Shown here piece by piece: positions 1-8,208 of a stretch of 64,000 nucleotides of DNA (position 1 is the stretch's first letter; each line of letters opens with the position of its first letter). The position numbers and the translations under genes are program-made. Below the pieces are notes generated by a model. That model searched no databases. It saw only the letters and a list, made by a program, of their open reading frames with translations, and was not told where the DNA came from. This DNA comes from Gammaproteobacteria bacterium (GTDB lineage: Bacteria; Pseudomonadota; Gammaproteobacteria; Nevskiales; Nevskiaceae), in contig JAHZLQ010000068.1 in NCBI GenBank assembly GCA_022599775.1, positions 124,001-188,000 of the forward strand. Reading direction: 5' to 3'.

Positions 1-50
1 TCGCCGGCGGCGACGAACCGGCCATCGATGAAATTCTCTATCAGACGCAT
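1..50 (-). CDS. Aldehyde dehydrogenase, N-terminus only (2-hydroxymuconic semialdehyde dehydrogenase-like), cut by window edge
   Basis: Only the first 16 codons are inside the window. They read MRLIENFIDGRFVAAG, the usual opening of aldehyde dehydrogenases of the DmpC/XylG type (family knowledge). The ATG at 48-50 has a GAGGAG Shine-Dalgarno sequence about 4 bases upstream; another in-frame ATG at 63-65 lacks one. The gene follows the phenol hydroxylase operon on the same strand, where meta-pathways usually carry this enzyme, which oxidises the ring-cleavage product. It has its own upstream region with a LysR-type operator (152-198), so it probably starts a separately controlled lower-pathway operon. 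The family call rests on few residues and on context. Confidence 0.55.
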   Translation of the reverse strand, partial: MRLIENFIDGRFVAAG

Positions 51-151
51 ACGCTCCTCGCACATTGAATAGTCTGGCGGCGGCGCGCGGCGCACCGTCC
101 CGGCTCGCCGATTTCACGGCTTATGAATGAAAGCCTAGGCACGCGCGGCAA

Positions 152-198
152 TACCGTCCAATACTTTGTATTTCAGTAATCGATACCTATCAGGTATC
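152..198 (-). promoter_or_regulatory. BenM/CatM-type LysR operator upstream of the aldehyde dehydrogenase
   Basis: GATACCTATCAGGTATC at 182-198 contains ATAC-N7-GTAT, the published recognition pattern of BenM/CatM regulators. TACCGTCCAATAC lies at 152-164, 17 bases nearer the gene. The same 13-mer, the same 17-base gap and the same palindrome recur at 14963-15009 beside a BenM-like LysR gene. The layout, with a strong palindrome distal and an accessory box proximal to the promoter, fits the recognition/activation site pair of LysR activators. Confidence 0.72.
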
Positions 199-215
199 AG
201 ATAACTCACAGTCCT

Positions 216-1277
216 TCATATGCTCTTGAACAGCGGACTTCTCATCTGCTGTACGTCAGCGGCCGAAATGAACTTCTCGGTGTAGATGTCACGCTCGAAC
301 AGGCGCCCCTGCATCAAACACGTGATGCAGGCGTCGATCATCAGCGGCGGCCCGCACAGATAGGCCTTGTGCCCCCGGAAATCGCCGCCGAAGCGGGCCT
401 GCGCGGCTTCGTGGACGAAACCGCGAAAACCTTGCCACGGCGAGCTTTCGGGCTCGTGCGACAACGCTGGCACGTACTCGAAGTTGGAATGGCGCTCGGC
501 GAGTTCGGTGAAGGCCTCGTGGTAGTACAGTTCGGCGCGCGTGCGCTGGCCGTAGACCAGGGTGATCGGCTGCGCGCAGCCTTCGTCGAGCAGGTCGAGA
601 ATCATCGAGCGCGGACTGGACAGCCCGGAACCGCCGGCCATGAAGATCAGCGGCAGCTCGGCCCGCTTTCGGACGAAGAAGCGACCATAAGGTCCGGACA
701 GCCGCACCCGCTGCCCGACCGCCAGTTGCTGGTGGACGTAGCCGGTGCCGCGACCGGCCGGCACCAGCCGGACATTGAGCTCGAGCATGCGCGGGCTCGC
801 CGGCGCGTTGGCGATCGAGAAGGCCCGGCCACCGATGCCGTCCGGCAGTTCCAGATTCACGTACTGCCCGGCCTGAAATCGCATGCCCTCGGCGGCGTCG
901 AGCTCGATCCACACGCCCTTGATCGTCGGCGTCAAGGCTTCGATGCGACGCACCACGCCGTCGAAGTCCTCGACCGGCAGGTCGAGCGCCTCCGGATCCT
1001 CCTCGATGTCGGCTTCGATCACGACGTCGCTCTCCAGCGTCGCGCAGCAGGCCAGGCATTTTTGCTCCTCGCGCTCGAAATCCATCAGCGCGAACGAGGA
1101 GGCCTCGCCGTGCTCGACTTCGCCGTCGACCACCTGCACCTTGCAGGTCGCGCACAACCCATGGCCGCAGGCATGCGGCAGATAGACGCCGGCGCGCAGC
1201 GCCGCGTCGAGCATCGTCTGTCCGTCCTCGACCTCAATCGTGCGGCCGATCGGTTCGATCGTCAGCGTGTGCGTCAT
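216..1277 (-). CDS. dmpP: Phenol hydroxylase reductase component (P5, DmpP)
   Basis: This 353-aa protein has the usual DmpP length. It passes electrons from NADH through FAD and a 2Fe-2S centre to the DmpLNO oxygenase. The N-terminal plant-type ferredoxin domain (residues 1-90) has Cys37, Cys42, Cys45 and Cys77. The FAD-binding domain carries RAFSIAN (the RxxS motif), and the NAD-binding domain has GGSGLSSPRS and a C-terminal CGPPLM. The chosen ATG (1275-1277) overlaps the stop of dmpO (ATGA), so the two are translationally coupled; the longer frame upstream only shadows dmpO. It is the last gene of the hydroxylase operon in this window. No dmpQ-like ferredoxin gene follows before the aldehyde dehydrogenase. 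Confidence 0.96.
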   Translation of the reverse strand: MTHTLTIEPIGRTIEVEDGQTMLDAALRAGVYLPHACGHGLCATCKVQVVDGEVEHGEASSFALMDFEREEQKCLACCATLESDVVIEADIEEDPEALDLPVEDFDGVVRRIEALTPTIKGVWIELDAAEGMRFQAGQYVNLELPDGIGGRAFSIANAPASPRMLELNVRLVPAGRGTGYVHQQLAVGQRVRLSGPYGRFFVRKRAELPLIFMAGGSGLSSPRSMILDLLDEGCAQPITLVYGQRTRAELYYHEAFTELAERHSNFEYVPALSHEPESSPWQGFRGFVHEAAQARFGGDFRGHKAYLCGPPLMIDACITCLMQGRLFERDIYTEKFISAADVQQMRSPLFKSI

Positions 1278-1627
1278 GCGCCCCCCGCCAGCGTGTTCAG
1301 ACCCGGCGTGCGCATGCGCAGATGATGCTTGTGGTCGATGCCGTTGTCGGCCAGGCTGCGCTCGAAATCCGGTGTCCAGGGCTGATTCGACTTGAGCCAC
1401 TCGACCTGCTGCCAGTCGATCGAAGCAGCGTCGGGATCGGCCTGCAGCAGCGGCTGCAGCGTCTCGATCAGCGAGTTGAAGCTCATCTGCGGGGGAACGC
1501 ACAGCAGCAGCGAGGCCGCGAACAGCAGGTGATGGTCCCAGCTGATGTAGATCAGCTGCTTGCCGTTGTAGTTGGCGACCGCGTCGCGCGGCACGCCGAC
1601 GTACTCTTGGGTTGCGGTAACAGGCAT
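1274..1627 (-). CDS. dmpO: Phenol hydroxylase subunit P4 (DmpO)
   Basis: This 117-aa protein is the small (gamma) subunit of the multicomponent phenol hydroxylase; DmpO of Pseudomonas is about 119 aa. Typical sequence includes an aromatic/aliphatic core near residues 20-45 (NGKQLIYISWDHHLLFAASL) and a conserved tail with DHKHHLRMRTPGLN. The ATG at 1625-1627 is preceded by GGAGTACCGAT, a usable ribosome site. A 110-base gap separates it from dmpN, unusual in this otherwise tight operon. Confidence 0.93.
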   Translation of the reverse strand: MPVTATQEYVGVPRDAVANYNGKQLIYISWDHHLLFAASLLLCVPPQMSFNSLIETLQPLLQADPDAASIDWQQVEWLKSNQPWTPDFERSLADNGIDHKHHLRMRTPGLNTLAGGA

Positions 1628-1737
1628 ATCGGTACTCCTGACTGGGCGGCAGGCGACTGCGGCAAACGGTCCCGCGGGCTGTTCGGGGACCGCTCGCCGT
1701 GCGCCTGCGCGCCACGGGGTTGCTGAAGGGACGCGGC

Positions 1738-3258
1738 TCAGTCGTTGGACGTCGCCAGCCCTCGCCATTGCTCGAAATTGCGCTGGTCACGGGAGCCGAC
1801 GAAGTCACCGTTGTCGCGCCCGTTGACGAGCCCTACCCAATCCATCCAGGCGGCGACATCGCCATTGAGCGGGGCTTGGAACAGCTGCGGCATCGGCAGC
1901 CAGGCCTGGACGTATTTTTCCGGCTCGTGCTCGAAGATCTCCTGGCAGTGATCCGAACAGAAGTGGTACTTGTCGCCCTTGTAGTCGAGCTCGCGATTGC
2001 ACAGCAGCGTCGGATCGCCCGGCTCGGTGAACACGATCGGGAACTGGCAGGTCTGGCACAGCTTGCCGAGGCCGAAATTCTGGAACGGCGTGCCGGCGGC
2101 GGCCAGGGTCTTGAGATGTTCCCAACGCGGCCGGTAGTAGCGGTCGAAGGTCTGCGGATACTTGGCCGACAGCCAGTCCATGTCCTCGTCCGACGGAATC
2201 CAGCTGTGGAAGGCCGTACCGAAGTTCCATTGGTACAGCGCCAGCATGAACTGGTGGGACATGTGGTCGATCGCCTCGGCCGCGTCGTCCCAGCCCTTGG
2301 GCGGCCGGATTCCGTAACGTGCGAGATCCTTGAACAGCGCACCGCCGTTTTCCTCGCCGTAGATCTCCCAGGCTTCGCGCCACGACATCACGCGTTTCGG
2401 CAACATGTAGTCCATCATCGTGCTGACCAGGCCCAGCACCCGGAAGCCGCGCCAGAACCATTTGTCGATCCAGCGCTGCACGATCGGCAGATTGTCCGGA
2501 TCCTGTTCGAGCATGAACTTGATGCACTCGAGCCCCAGCGTCATGTGGCGCGCTTCGTCGGACTGCGCCGAGAAGCCGAAGGTGACGGTCGCCATGTCGC
2601 CGTTGTAGGCCGCGCCGGACATGAACGGCACGAACAGCAGATTGGTCAGTACGTACTCGAACGAGAAGCCGATCGCGATCATGAATTCGAACGGTCCGGC
2701 CGACATCGCATCGTCGAAGAACGAGCGCGGCACCGAGGTGTACCAGATCCGGTCGCGCGAATCGGCGAAGGCGTGAAAGCCGTCGTAGTACTTGTTGTAG
2801 TTCGACATCGCATGCACCTGCGTCTGCGCATGCCGGATCTCGTCGATCGCCTGCATCTGGCAGGCGACCTGGGTGCCGACGCCCGGAAATTCGCGGCCGG
2901 CACGAGCGAAGCCCTTGTGCGCAGCGTACTCGCCGTGGCTGATCGCCTGCAGGAATATCTTCAGCGCCGACAGATAGCGGGCATCGGTGATGTGCAGATG
3001 CCCGTTGTTCTGCGCATGCGCGTCGATGATCGCGTAGAACTTGCGCTCCTTCTCGGCCTGGTACTTCCAGTAGGCGTCCATCGTCAGACGAAACGGATCT
3101 TCCCACTGGTCCCAGTCGTGAACCTTGATGCCCTCGAAGCGGGCATACGGGAAAACCTCTTCCACCGAGTGGTAGCTGGTGTCCCAGTGCAGGTCGCGGG
3201 TCAGCAGCCGATACTTCTCTTTCAGGCTCAACTTGTTCTTCGTGACTTTTGCATCCAT
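1738..3258 (-). CDS. dmpN: Phenol hydroxylase large oxygenase subunit P3 (DmpN)
   Basis: This 506-aa protein is the di-iron (alpha) subunit that hydroxylates phenol to catechol. Two ExxH iron-binding motifs are visible, DEIRHAQ near residue 142 and DEARHMT near residue 238, as expected for bacterial multicomponent monooxygenases. The C-terminal part contains CQTCQFP and a Cys/His-rich CNRELDYKGDKYHFCSDHC stretch resembling the family's zinc/YHS-like domain. Spacing to dmpM is 14 bases, consistent with one transcript. The start has GAGGAGAGCGTC upstream. Nothing suggests inactivation. Confidence 0.96.
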   Translation of the reverse strand: MDAKVTKNKLSLKEKYRLLTRDLHWDTSYHSVEEVFPYARFEGIKVHDWDQWEDPFRLTMDAYWKYQAEKERKFYAIIDAHAQNNGHLHITDARYLSALKIFLQAISHGEYAAHKGFARAGREFPGVGTQVACQMQAIDEIRHAQTQVHAMSNYNKYYDGFHAFADSRDRIWYTSVPRSFFDDAMSAGPFEFMIAIGFSFEYVLTNLLFVPFMSGAAYNGDMATVTFGFSAQSDEARHMTLGLECIKFMLEQDPDNLPIVQRWIDKWFWRGFRVLGLVSTMMDYMLPKRVMSWREAWEIYGEENGGALFKDLARYGIRPPKGWDDAAEAIDHMSHQFMLALYQWNFGTAFHSWIPSDEDMDWLSAKYPQTFDRYYRPRWEHLKTLAAAGTPFQNFGLGKLCQTCQFPIVFTEPGDPTLLCNRELDYKGDKYHFCSDHCQEIFEHEPEKYVQAWLPMPQLFQAPLNGDVAAWMDWVGLVNGRDNGDFVGSRDQRNFEQWRGLATSND

Positions 3259-3272
3259 GACGCTCTCCTCGT

Positions 3273-3542
3273 TCAGCTCGTCCAGCTCAGCGTCAGCGCG
3301 TCCTCGTCTTCGCTGACGTTGCCGGTGAGCGTGATCAGATTGATGTGCAGTTCCTGCAGGTCGAACTCGCGTCCGAGCTGCTCCTCGATCGTCTGCTTGC
3401 GGATCACCAGCCGGTCCGGTGCGTCGATCTTGATCATTGCCGGCTGACGGATGACCGTCGCCTGCGGGTTGTCGATCTCGATCGCCTCGACGATCGGGCG
3501 GGTTTCTTCATTGGCTTGCAGTGCGATGAATACGGTGGACAT
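3273..3542 (-). CDS. dmpM: Phenol hydroxylase regulatory/coupling protein P2 (DmpM)
   Basis: This 89-aa cofactor-free effector protein of the MmoB/DmpM family binds the oxygenase and is needed for turnover. The start MSTVFIALQANEETRPIVE and the central QPAMIKIDAPDRLVI are characteristic. It sits 9 bases after dmpL and 14 before dmpN, the standard KLMNOP order. Confidence 0.94.
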   Translation of the reverse strand: MSTVFIALQANEETRPIVEAIEIDNPQATVIRQPAMIKIDAPDRLVIRKQTIEEQLGREFDLQELHINLITLTGNVSEDEDALTLSWTS

Positions 3543-3551
3543 GGGGCTTCC

Positions 3552-4544
3552 TCAGATGGCGATGCCGGTCTTTTCGATGCGCGACCGGAACAGCTGCAGC
3601 TGTTCGCCAACGAGGTCGTCCGCCTGGTCCTTCAGTGCCAGTTCGACCAGCGGCACCAGCGCCGAGGCCGCGCGGCTGATCCAGGCCTGAATCCATTCCT
3701 GCAGCAGCGCGCGGTTGTGCTCGGACTCGGCGGCGGCGATCTTGAGGGTGGCGTCGACCCACTTGCGCGTTTCGGCGAACCAGTCGCTCATGAACTGCGT
3801 CAGCATCGCCACCGCCGAGCCGCCGCGCGACGACAGGTAATCGTCGACGATGCGTTCGTAGATCAGCGGATAGAGCAGACCGTCGAGCGCCACGTTCTGC
3901 GCCACGAACAGCTCGAACGGATCGCGCAGCACCAGGCAATCCTCGACATAACGCCGCAGCGGCTGCCAGGCCGCAGCGCTGATCCAGGCGCGCTTGCCGT
4001 CGTCCAGCGCCTCGACCCCGCCGAGCAGCATTCCCAACCGCGACAGGTATTGCGCGATGCCCAGATTGTCCATCGCGTGATACATGCACGGCTGCGTGAA
4101 CGTCACGCCGTAGCCGTAGCCGCAGATGAAGCTGTTGTTCTGGTTGGCGCCCCAGGCCGCATGGCGCAACGGCACCAGCAGCCGCAGTGCCAGATCACGA
4201 ACCTCCTCAGGCAGCGACGAGGCCAGACCGCGCGATTCGACGAAGCCGAAGTTGGCCTCCGTGGTTTCCTGCTGGCGCGCCCGTGTCAGCGTGTAGGTGT
4301 TGTAATAGAACTGACGCGGATCCTTGAGCGCATACCAATCGCGCATGACGATGCGGGTGATGCCGGCGTCGTAGAGCGCCTGCTGCGGATCCCATAGCGG
4401 CTTGTAGTGCAGATTTTCGGCCGCCTGAAGGTCGTAGCTGCCTTCCTGGTAGCGTGAGGCGGGCTTGTCGCCGAAGCGCCGCGCCAGATGATCGAAAGTC
4501 TGGCGCTGCGGCTGGATACTGACCGTGCGAAGGTCGATTTGCAT
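3552..4544 (-). CDS. dmpL: Phenol hydroxylase subunit P1 (DmpL)
   Basis: This 330-aa protein is the beta oxygenase subunit, homologous to the alpha subunit but without iron ligands; family length is about 331 aa. The start MQIDLRTVSIQPQRQTF and the motif MRDWYALKDPRQFYYN are typical. The ATG at 4542-4544 follows a CAGGAGAATCAAT ribosome site. Longer frames upstream read back through dmpK and the dioxygenase and are artefacts. Confidence 0.95.
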   Translation of the reverse strand: MQIDLRTVSIQPQRQTFDHLARRFGDKPASRYQEGSYDLQAAENLHYKPLWDPQQALYDAGITRIVMRDWYALKDPRQFYYNTYTLTRARQQETTEANFGFVESRGLASSLPEEVRDLALRLLVPLRHAAWGANQNNSFICGYGYGVTFTQPCMYHAMDNLGIAQYLSRLGMLLGGVEALDDGKRAWISAAAWQPLRRYVEDCLVLRDPFELFVAQNVALDGLLYPLIYERIVDDYLSSRGGSAVAMLTQFMSDWFAETRKWVDATLKIAAAESEHNRALLQEWIQAWISRAASALVPLVELALKDQADDLVGEQLQLFRSRIEKTGIAI

Positions 4545-4591
4545 ATTGATTCTCCTGTGGCGCTGCGCGCGTGGCGCAGCGCGGCCAAGGC

Positions 4592-4882
4592 TTATTTGAA
4601 GCGGATGTGGGTCGCGTCCGCGAGTCGCCAATCCCAGTCGCCGCGGTCGGCATCCGCCTTGTCCTGCGGCCGCCGCCTCGGCAGCAGCTCGACACGATTG
4701 GCGGCGCAGAATTCGGCGAAGGCTTCGCGTCCGAGGATCATTTCGACGAACACCTCGGGCTCGCCGATCGCGAAGTCGAATTCGACGAAACCATTGGCGC
4801 GCTCGCCCGTCACCCGCACGAAACGACGGGTGGTATCGAATGCGGAGGCGCTCGTCCCGGAGCGGCAGACTGAACCGTTCAT
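4592..4882 (-). CDS. dmpK: Phenol hydroxylase assembly protein P0 (DmpK)
   Basis: This 96-aa protein belongs to the DmpK/TomA0 family, thought to help iron loading of the oxygenase and not required in the catalytic cycle. The segment RRFVRVTGERANGFVEFDFA followed by GEPEVFVEMILG is characteristic. A GGGAAGGAC ribosome site precedes the ATG, which is 9 bases after the dioxygenase stop. Having the ring-cleavage gene before dmpK differs from the classical dmp order, where it follows dmpQ. Confidence 0.92.
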   Translation of the reverse strand: MNGSVCRSGTSASAFDTTRRFVRVTGERANGFVEFDFAIGEPEVFVEMILGREAFAEFCAANRVELLPRRRPQDKADADRGDWDWRLADATHIRFK

Positions 4883-4891
4883 GTCCTTCCC

Positions 4892-5827
4892 TCAGGTCAC
4901 GATGGTCAGGAAGGTCTCGTGCAGGCGGCGCTGCACGTAGTCGAGACCGCCACCGGAACCGAGGCCATCGAAGGTCCAGGTCAGCGGCTCGTGGTCCGGA
5001 TACGGATGACGATGATCCTTGAAGGTCTCGAAGCGGTTGCCGGAGGGATCCCAGGCATAGATGGTGGCGCCGCGCGTGACGCCGTGGCGGGTCGGACCGA
5101 TGTCCACGGCAACCTTGTTCATCGACATGATGTCGCCGGCACGCAGCACCTGTTCCCAGCTTTCCATCAGAAACGAGCAATGGTGCAGCTTGCCCGGTTC
5201 GGGATAGTCGCCGAAGGCGATGTCGTGCGACTTGATCGAACAGCTGAGGAAGATCACCACATTGCCGGTGCCTTCCGGATTGAGCACGCGCTCGACCAGC
5301 GTGAACCCGAGCACTTCCGTGAACAGCTTCTGCACCTCCGCGATGTTCGGTCCATAGAGCAGCAGGTGATCCAGGCGGATCGGCGCGATGCCGTGCACCG
5401 CGTCCGGCGCCCACGGCTTCGGATCGACCAGTCCGCAACCGTTACCGACGACCGTCTTTTCGGCATACAGCTCGAATAGATGACCCGTGGGCGTTTCGAA
5501 GCGGACGCGCTCGCCGGTTTCGAGCATGTCGCCGGCCGGAATGCGCTCGGTCTTCACACCATAGGCGCGCAGATCGGCGTCGAGCTTTTCCAGTGTCGCC
5601 TTGTCGAGCACCTTGAACCCGACGAAATCCAGCCCGGCCCGATCGGCCTGGCGCAGGATCACGCTGTTGTGATCGAACTCGTCCCAACACTTCAGATAGA
5701 CGCGTCCCTGCTCGTCCCGCCCGGTCTCGACCAGCCCCAGGACATCGCGGTAGTGATGGACGCCTTCTTCGAGATCGAGCACGCGCAGCTGCGCATGTCC
5801 CGGCCTCAACACACCTGTCATTGCCAT
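4892..5827 (-). CDS. dmpB: Catechol 2,3-dioxygenase (extradiol, meta-cleavage)
   Basis: This 311-aa enzyme is a two-domain vicinal-oxygen-chelate extradiol dioxygenase opening catechol to 2-hydroxymuconic semialdehyde. Predicted Fe(II) ligands are His154 (in RLDHLLLYGP), His215/216 (LHHCSFLM) and Glu267 (NRFETFKD), matching the 2-His-1-carboxylate set of XylE/DmpB. The ATG at 5825-5827 has an excellent GGAGGAGAAAAAGT site; frames extending to 5884 are less likely. It is the first gene after a sigma-54 promoter at 5922-5937, so it leads the phenol operon: catechol produced by DmpKLMNOP is its substrate. The symbol is by homology. Confidence 0.94.
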   Translation of the reverse strand: MAMTGVLRPGHAQLRVLDLEEGVHHYRDVLGLVETGRDEQGRVYLKCWDEFDHNSVILRQADRAGLDFVGFKVLDKATLEKLDADLRAYGVKTERIPAGDMLETGERVRFETPTGHLFELYAEKTVVGNGCGLVDPKPWAPDAVHGIAPIRLDHLLLYGPNIAEVQKLFTEVLGFTLVERVLNPEGTGNVVIFLSCSIKSHDIAFGDYPEPGKLHHCSFLMESWEQVLRAGDIMSMNKVAVDIGPTRHGVTRGATIYAWDPSGNRFETFKDHRHPYPDHEPLTWTFDGLGSGGGLDYVQRRLHETFLTIVT

Positions 5828-6258
5828 ACTTTTTCTCCTCCTATGCCCATGCAATTCGATCGTTCCGAAGCCGTGAGCGAGCACGGTCCCCGGGTATTTT
5901 TTATGAACTCATTGGTTCTATTGCAGCGAGCATGCCACATCGACTTAGTTGTTTATTTTCAATATCTTGACGTTTATACGTCGCTCTTCGACATACCTTT
6001 TAAATGACTATTTCGTCGATCTTCAGGTTCATATTTACAAAACCGTCACGATGCACTGCAACATTTCCAGATTCCGAAAAATCGAGATGCTGCAGCGCAG
6101 CGTGGCGCAACGCGGCGTACGCCACGGCAGATACGTGAATGGGTATTGGACGTCGGCCAGGCGTCGCCGGGCGCGGCGTCGCTGCGAAATCGAAACGTTA
6201 GGGGTGGCGCCGCGCGCGGGCGCCCGGCGGCCGCTGCCATAGGCGCCGGCGCCGGCGA
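5828..6258. other. 431-bp AT-rich control region between dmpR and the catabolic operon
   Basis: There is no gene here. This stretch is clearly richer in A+T than its surroundings, especially 5890-6090. It holds the sigma-54 promoter, a GACGT-TTAT-ACGTC inverted repeat at 5969-5982, and ATTTCCAGATTCCGAAAAAT at 6063-6082, a weak dyad located where DmpR upstream activating sequences are expected (about 130-170 bases upstream of the start point). Assignment of the activator site is tentative. Confidence 0.6.
5922..5937 (-). promoter_or_regulatory. Sigma-54 (-24/-12) promoter of the C23O-dmpKLMNOP operon
   Basis: Read on the minus strand the site is TGGCATGCTCGCTGCA. Against the RpoN consensus TGGCACG-N4-TTGCA it has the invariant GG at -24 and GC at -12 with correct spacing, and 10 of 12 defined positions match. 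It lies 95 bases upstream of the dioxygenase ATG and downstream of a DmpR-type activator gene, as sigma-54 control of phenol operons requires. Confidence 0.82.
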
Positions 6259-7929
6259 CTAGTCGGGCTCGGTCTGCTTGAGCCGATAGGCCAGTTGGCG
6301 GCGCGTGATGCCGAGCGTGCGCGCGGCCTGGGCCAGATTGCCGTCGGCGCGACGCACGGCGAGCTCGATCAGCTGCGATTCGTGGGCGGCGAGATCGAAA
6401 TCCGGTGCGAGCAGCGCCTCGTAGATCTTTTCGCGACTGGCCTCGCGCGGATCGCAGACGATCCCCTGGCGATCGACCGTCGCGCCCGCCGGCGCGACCG
6501 GCACGCCGCCGGCGAACAGGTGTTCGACCTCGATCTGGCCGCCCGAAGGCGCCAGCAACACGCCACGCTCGATCAGGTTTTCCAATTCCCGCACATTACC
6601 CGGCCAGGCGTATTCCGAGAGCACGTGAATTGCCCGATCGGACAATGTTTGCGCCCGTTTATTGTAAATCGGTGCGAACTTCTCGATCATCGATTCCGTT
6701 AACAGCGGAATATCCGATTTTCGTTCTCGCAGCGGCGGAACCAGCACCGGATAGGTCGCCAGCCGGTAATACAGGTCGGCGCGAAAGCGTCCTTCGGCGA
6801 TCGCCTGCTGCAGATTGACGTTGGTCGCGGAGATCAGCCGTACGTCGACCTTGCGGGTCTGCTCGTCGCCGAGCCGTTCGATTTCACCGGTCTGCAGCAC
6901 GCGCAACAGCTTGACCTGGGCCGACGGCGAAAGGTCGCCGACCTCGTCGAGAAACAGGGTGCCGCCGTCGGCGCGCTCGAAGCGCCCGGCCCGCGACTGC
7001 TGCGCACCGGTGTAGGCGCCCTTTTGCACCCCGAACAGTTCCGACTCGATCAGCTCGTTCGGGATCGCCGCGCAATTGATCGCCACGAAGGGGCGCTGTG
7101 CGCGGTCGCTGTTCTCGTGCAGCCAGCGCGCGAACACTTCCTTGCCGACACCGGTTTCGCCGAGCAGCAATACATTGATCGGGCTGTTCGCGGCCTTGCT
7201 CAACAGCTCGAAGGCGGCCCGGAACCCGGGCGAGTTTCCGATCAGGTGCCCCGGCTCGTGCCGTTCGCGCAGACGGCCTCGCAGCTGCGTCAGTTCCTCT
7301 TCCATTTCGCGCAGCTGACCGTCGATGTCCTCCGCGCGAAACAGGCTCAAATAGGCTTCGTCGTCCCAGGCCTCGGCCGGCTTGCCGACGATTCTGCATT
7401 GCTCGTCGCCGCGGGCGACGCAGTGGGTTTCACGAAAGACGATGAATCGTTTGAAGAATTGCGACACATACCCGGAAGCGTAGCCCACCAGGCTCCAGCA
7501 GGCCGGCTCGGTAGCGGCGCCGCACAGCTGCATGTGCGATTCGGCCTCCCAGGAGCCGGCCCAGTCGACCTCGCCGAAAAAGCTGCCTTGCTCCCAGTCG
7601 ATCTTGGCCTCGGTGATGGTGGCCTTGACCAGACCTTCGAATGCGTGCAGTTCCGGGCCAATGCGAAACACATCGTAATTGTCTTCTGCGCCGTAGAGCT
7701 TGTGCGCGAACTCGGCATCCTGCTGACCCGAAACGAAGCCCATGCGCAGCAGCAGTCCCTGCGCGCGCCGTACGCCGAGTGTGTCGAACAGTTCCCGACG
7801 CAAGGCGCCGAAGGCCTTGGCATGCAGCAGCAGCATCCGGTTCTCGTCGAGCCAGATGTGTCCGTTGTCGATGTCGAAACGCAGCCTCGACCGCAGATTG
7901 AACTTCTCGATCAACCGCTGAGCAACCAT
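6259..7929 (-). CDS. dmpR: DmpR/XylR-type sigma-54 activator of phenol catabolism
   Basis: This 556-aa protein (DmpR is 563) senses phenolic compounds directly and drives transcription with RpoN. The N-terminal sensor (residues 1-205) includes the V4R-type zinc site Cys144, Glu167, Cys170, Cys178, exactly the spacing known in DmpR/MopR. The AAA+ domain has Walker A GETGVGKE (257-264), the sigma-54 contact loop GAYTGA (304-309; Tyr instead of the usual Phe) and Walker B LFLDEVGD. The C-terminus is a Fis-type helix-turn-helix (GNLAQAARTLGITRRQLAYRL). The ATG at 7927-7929 was chosen for its GAGGAGACAT site and because the 32 extra upstream residues have no family counterpart. Unusually, it is co-directional with the operon it controls, 430 bp upstream. 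Confidence 0.94.
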   Translation of the reverse strand: MVAQRLIEKFNLRSRLRFDIDNGHIWLDENRMLLLHAKAFGALRRELFDTLGVRRAQGLLLRMGFVSGQQDAEFAHKLYGAEDNYDVFRIGPELHAFEGLVKATITEAKIDWEQGSFFGEVDWAGSWEAESHMQLCGAATEPACWSLVGYASGYVSQFFKRFIVFRETHCVARGDEQCRIVGKPAEAWDDEAYLSLFRAEDIDGQLREMEEELTQLRGRLRERHEPGHLIGNSPGFRAAFELLSKAANSPINVLLLGETGVGKEVFARWLHENSDRAQRPFVAINCAAIPNELIESELFGVQKGAYTGAQQSRAGRFERADGGTLFLDEVGDLSPSAQVKLLRVLQTGEIERLGDEQTRKVDVRLISATNVNLQQAIAEGRFRADLYYRLATYPVLVPPLRERKSDIPLLTESMIEKFAPIYNKRAQTLSDRAIHVLSEYAWPGNVRELENLIERGVLLAPSGGQIEVEHLFAGGVPVAPAGATVDRQGIVCDPREASREKIYEALLAPDFDLAAHESQLIELAVRRADGNLAQAARTLGITRRQLAYRLKQTEPD

Positions 7930-8208
7930 ATGTCTCCTCGCGGGCTCGCACGCAGATTCGGACGAGTCACGGGGCGCTGGGTCCGCGCCCTCTGTCACGA
8001 CCCTGGGGGCCGCTGTTCGTATCATCGGTTCACGCCCCGCCCTGCGGCGAGGCGATGTCCGCCAGGCTCAAGCATGGCAGAAGCGTCCCCAGGCCACTGG
8101 CCCGATCCGACCATCGACCGCGCCCGGCCGACGACCCGTAGACGCGGAGCCGGATACTCTACCGAAGTCCGAAACCGGGAACTGTAGCGAGTTTTGCACC
8201 ATCGGCAC

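Noticed and set aside
6131-6146. ATAC-N8-GTAT near dmpR resembling the LysR operator
   Set aside because: Spacing is one base too long, the arms are not extended to GATACC/GGTATC and the accessory 13-mer is absent.
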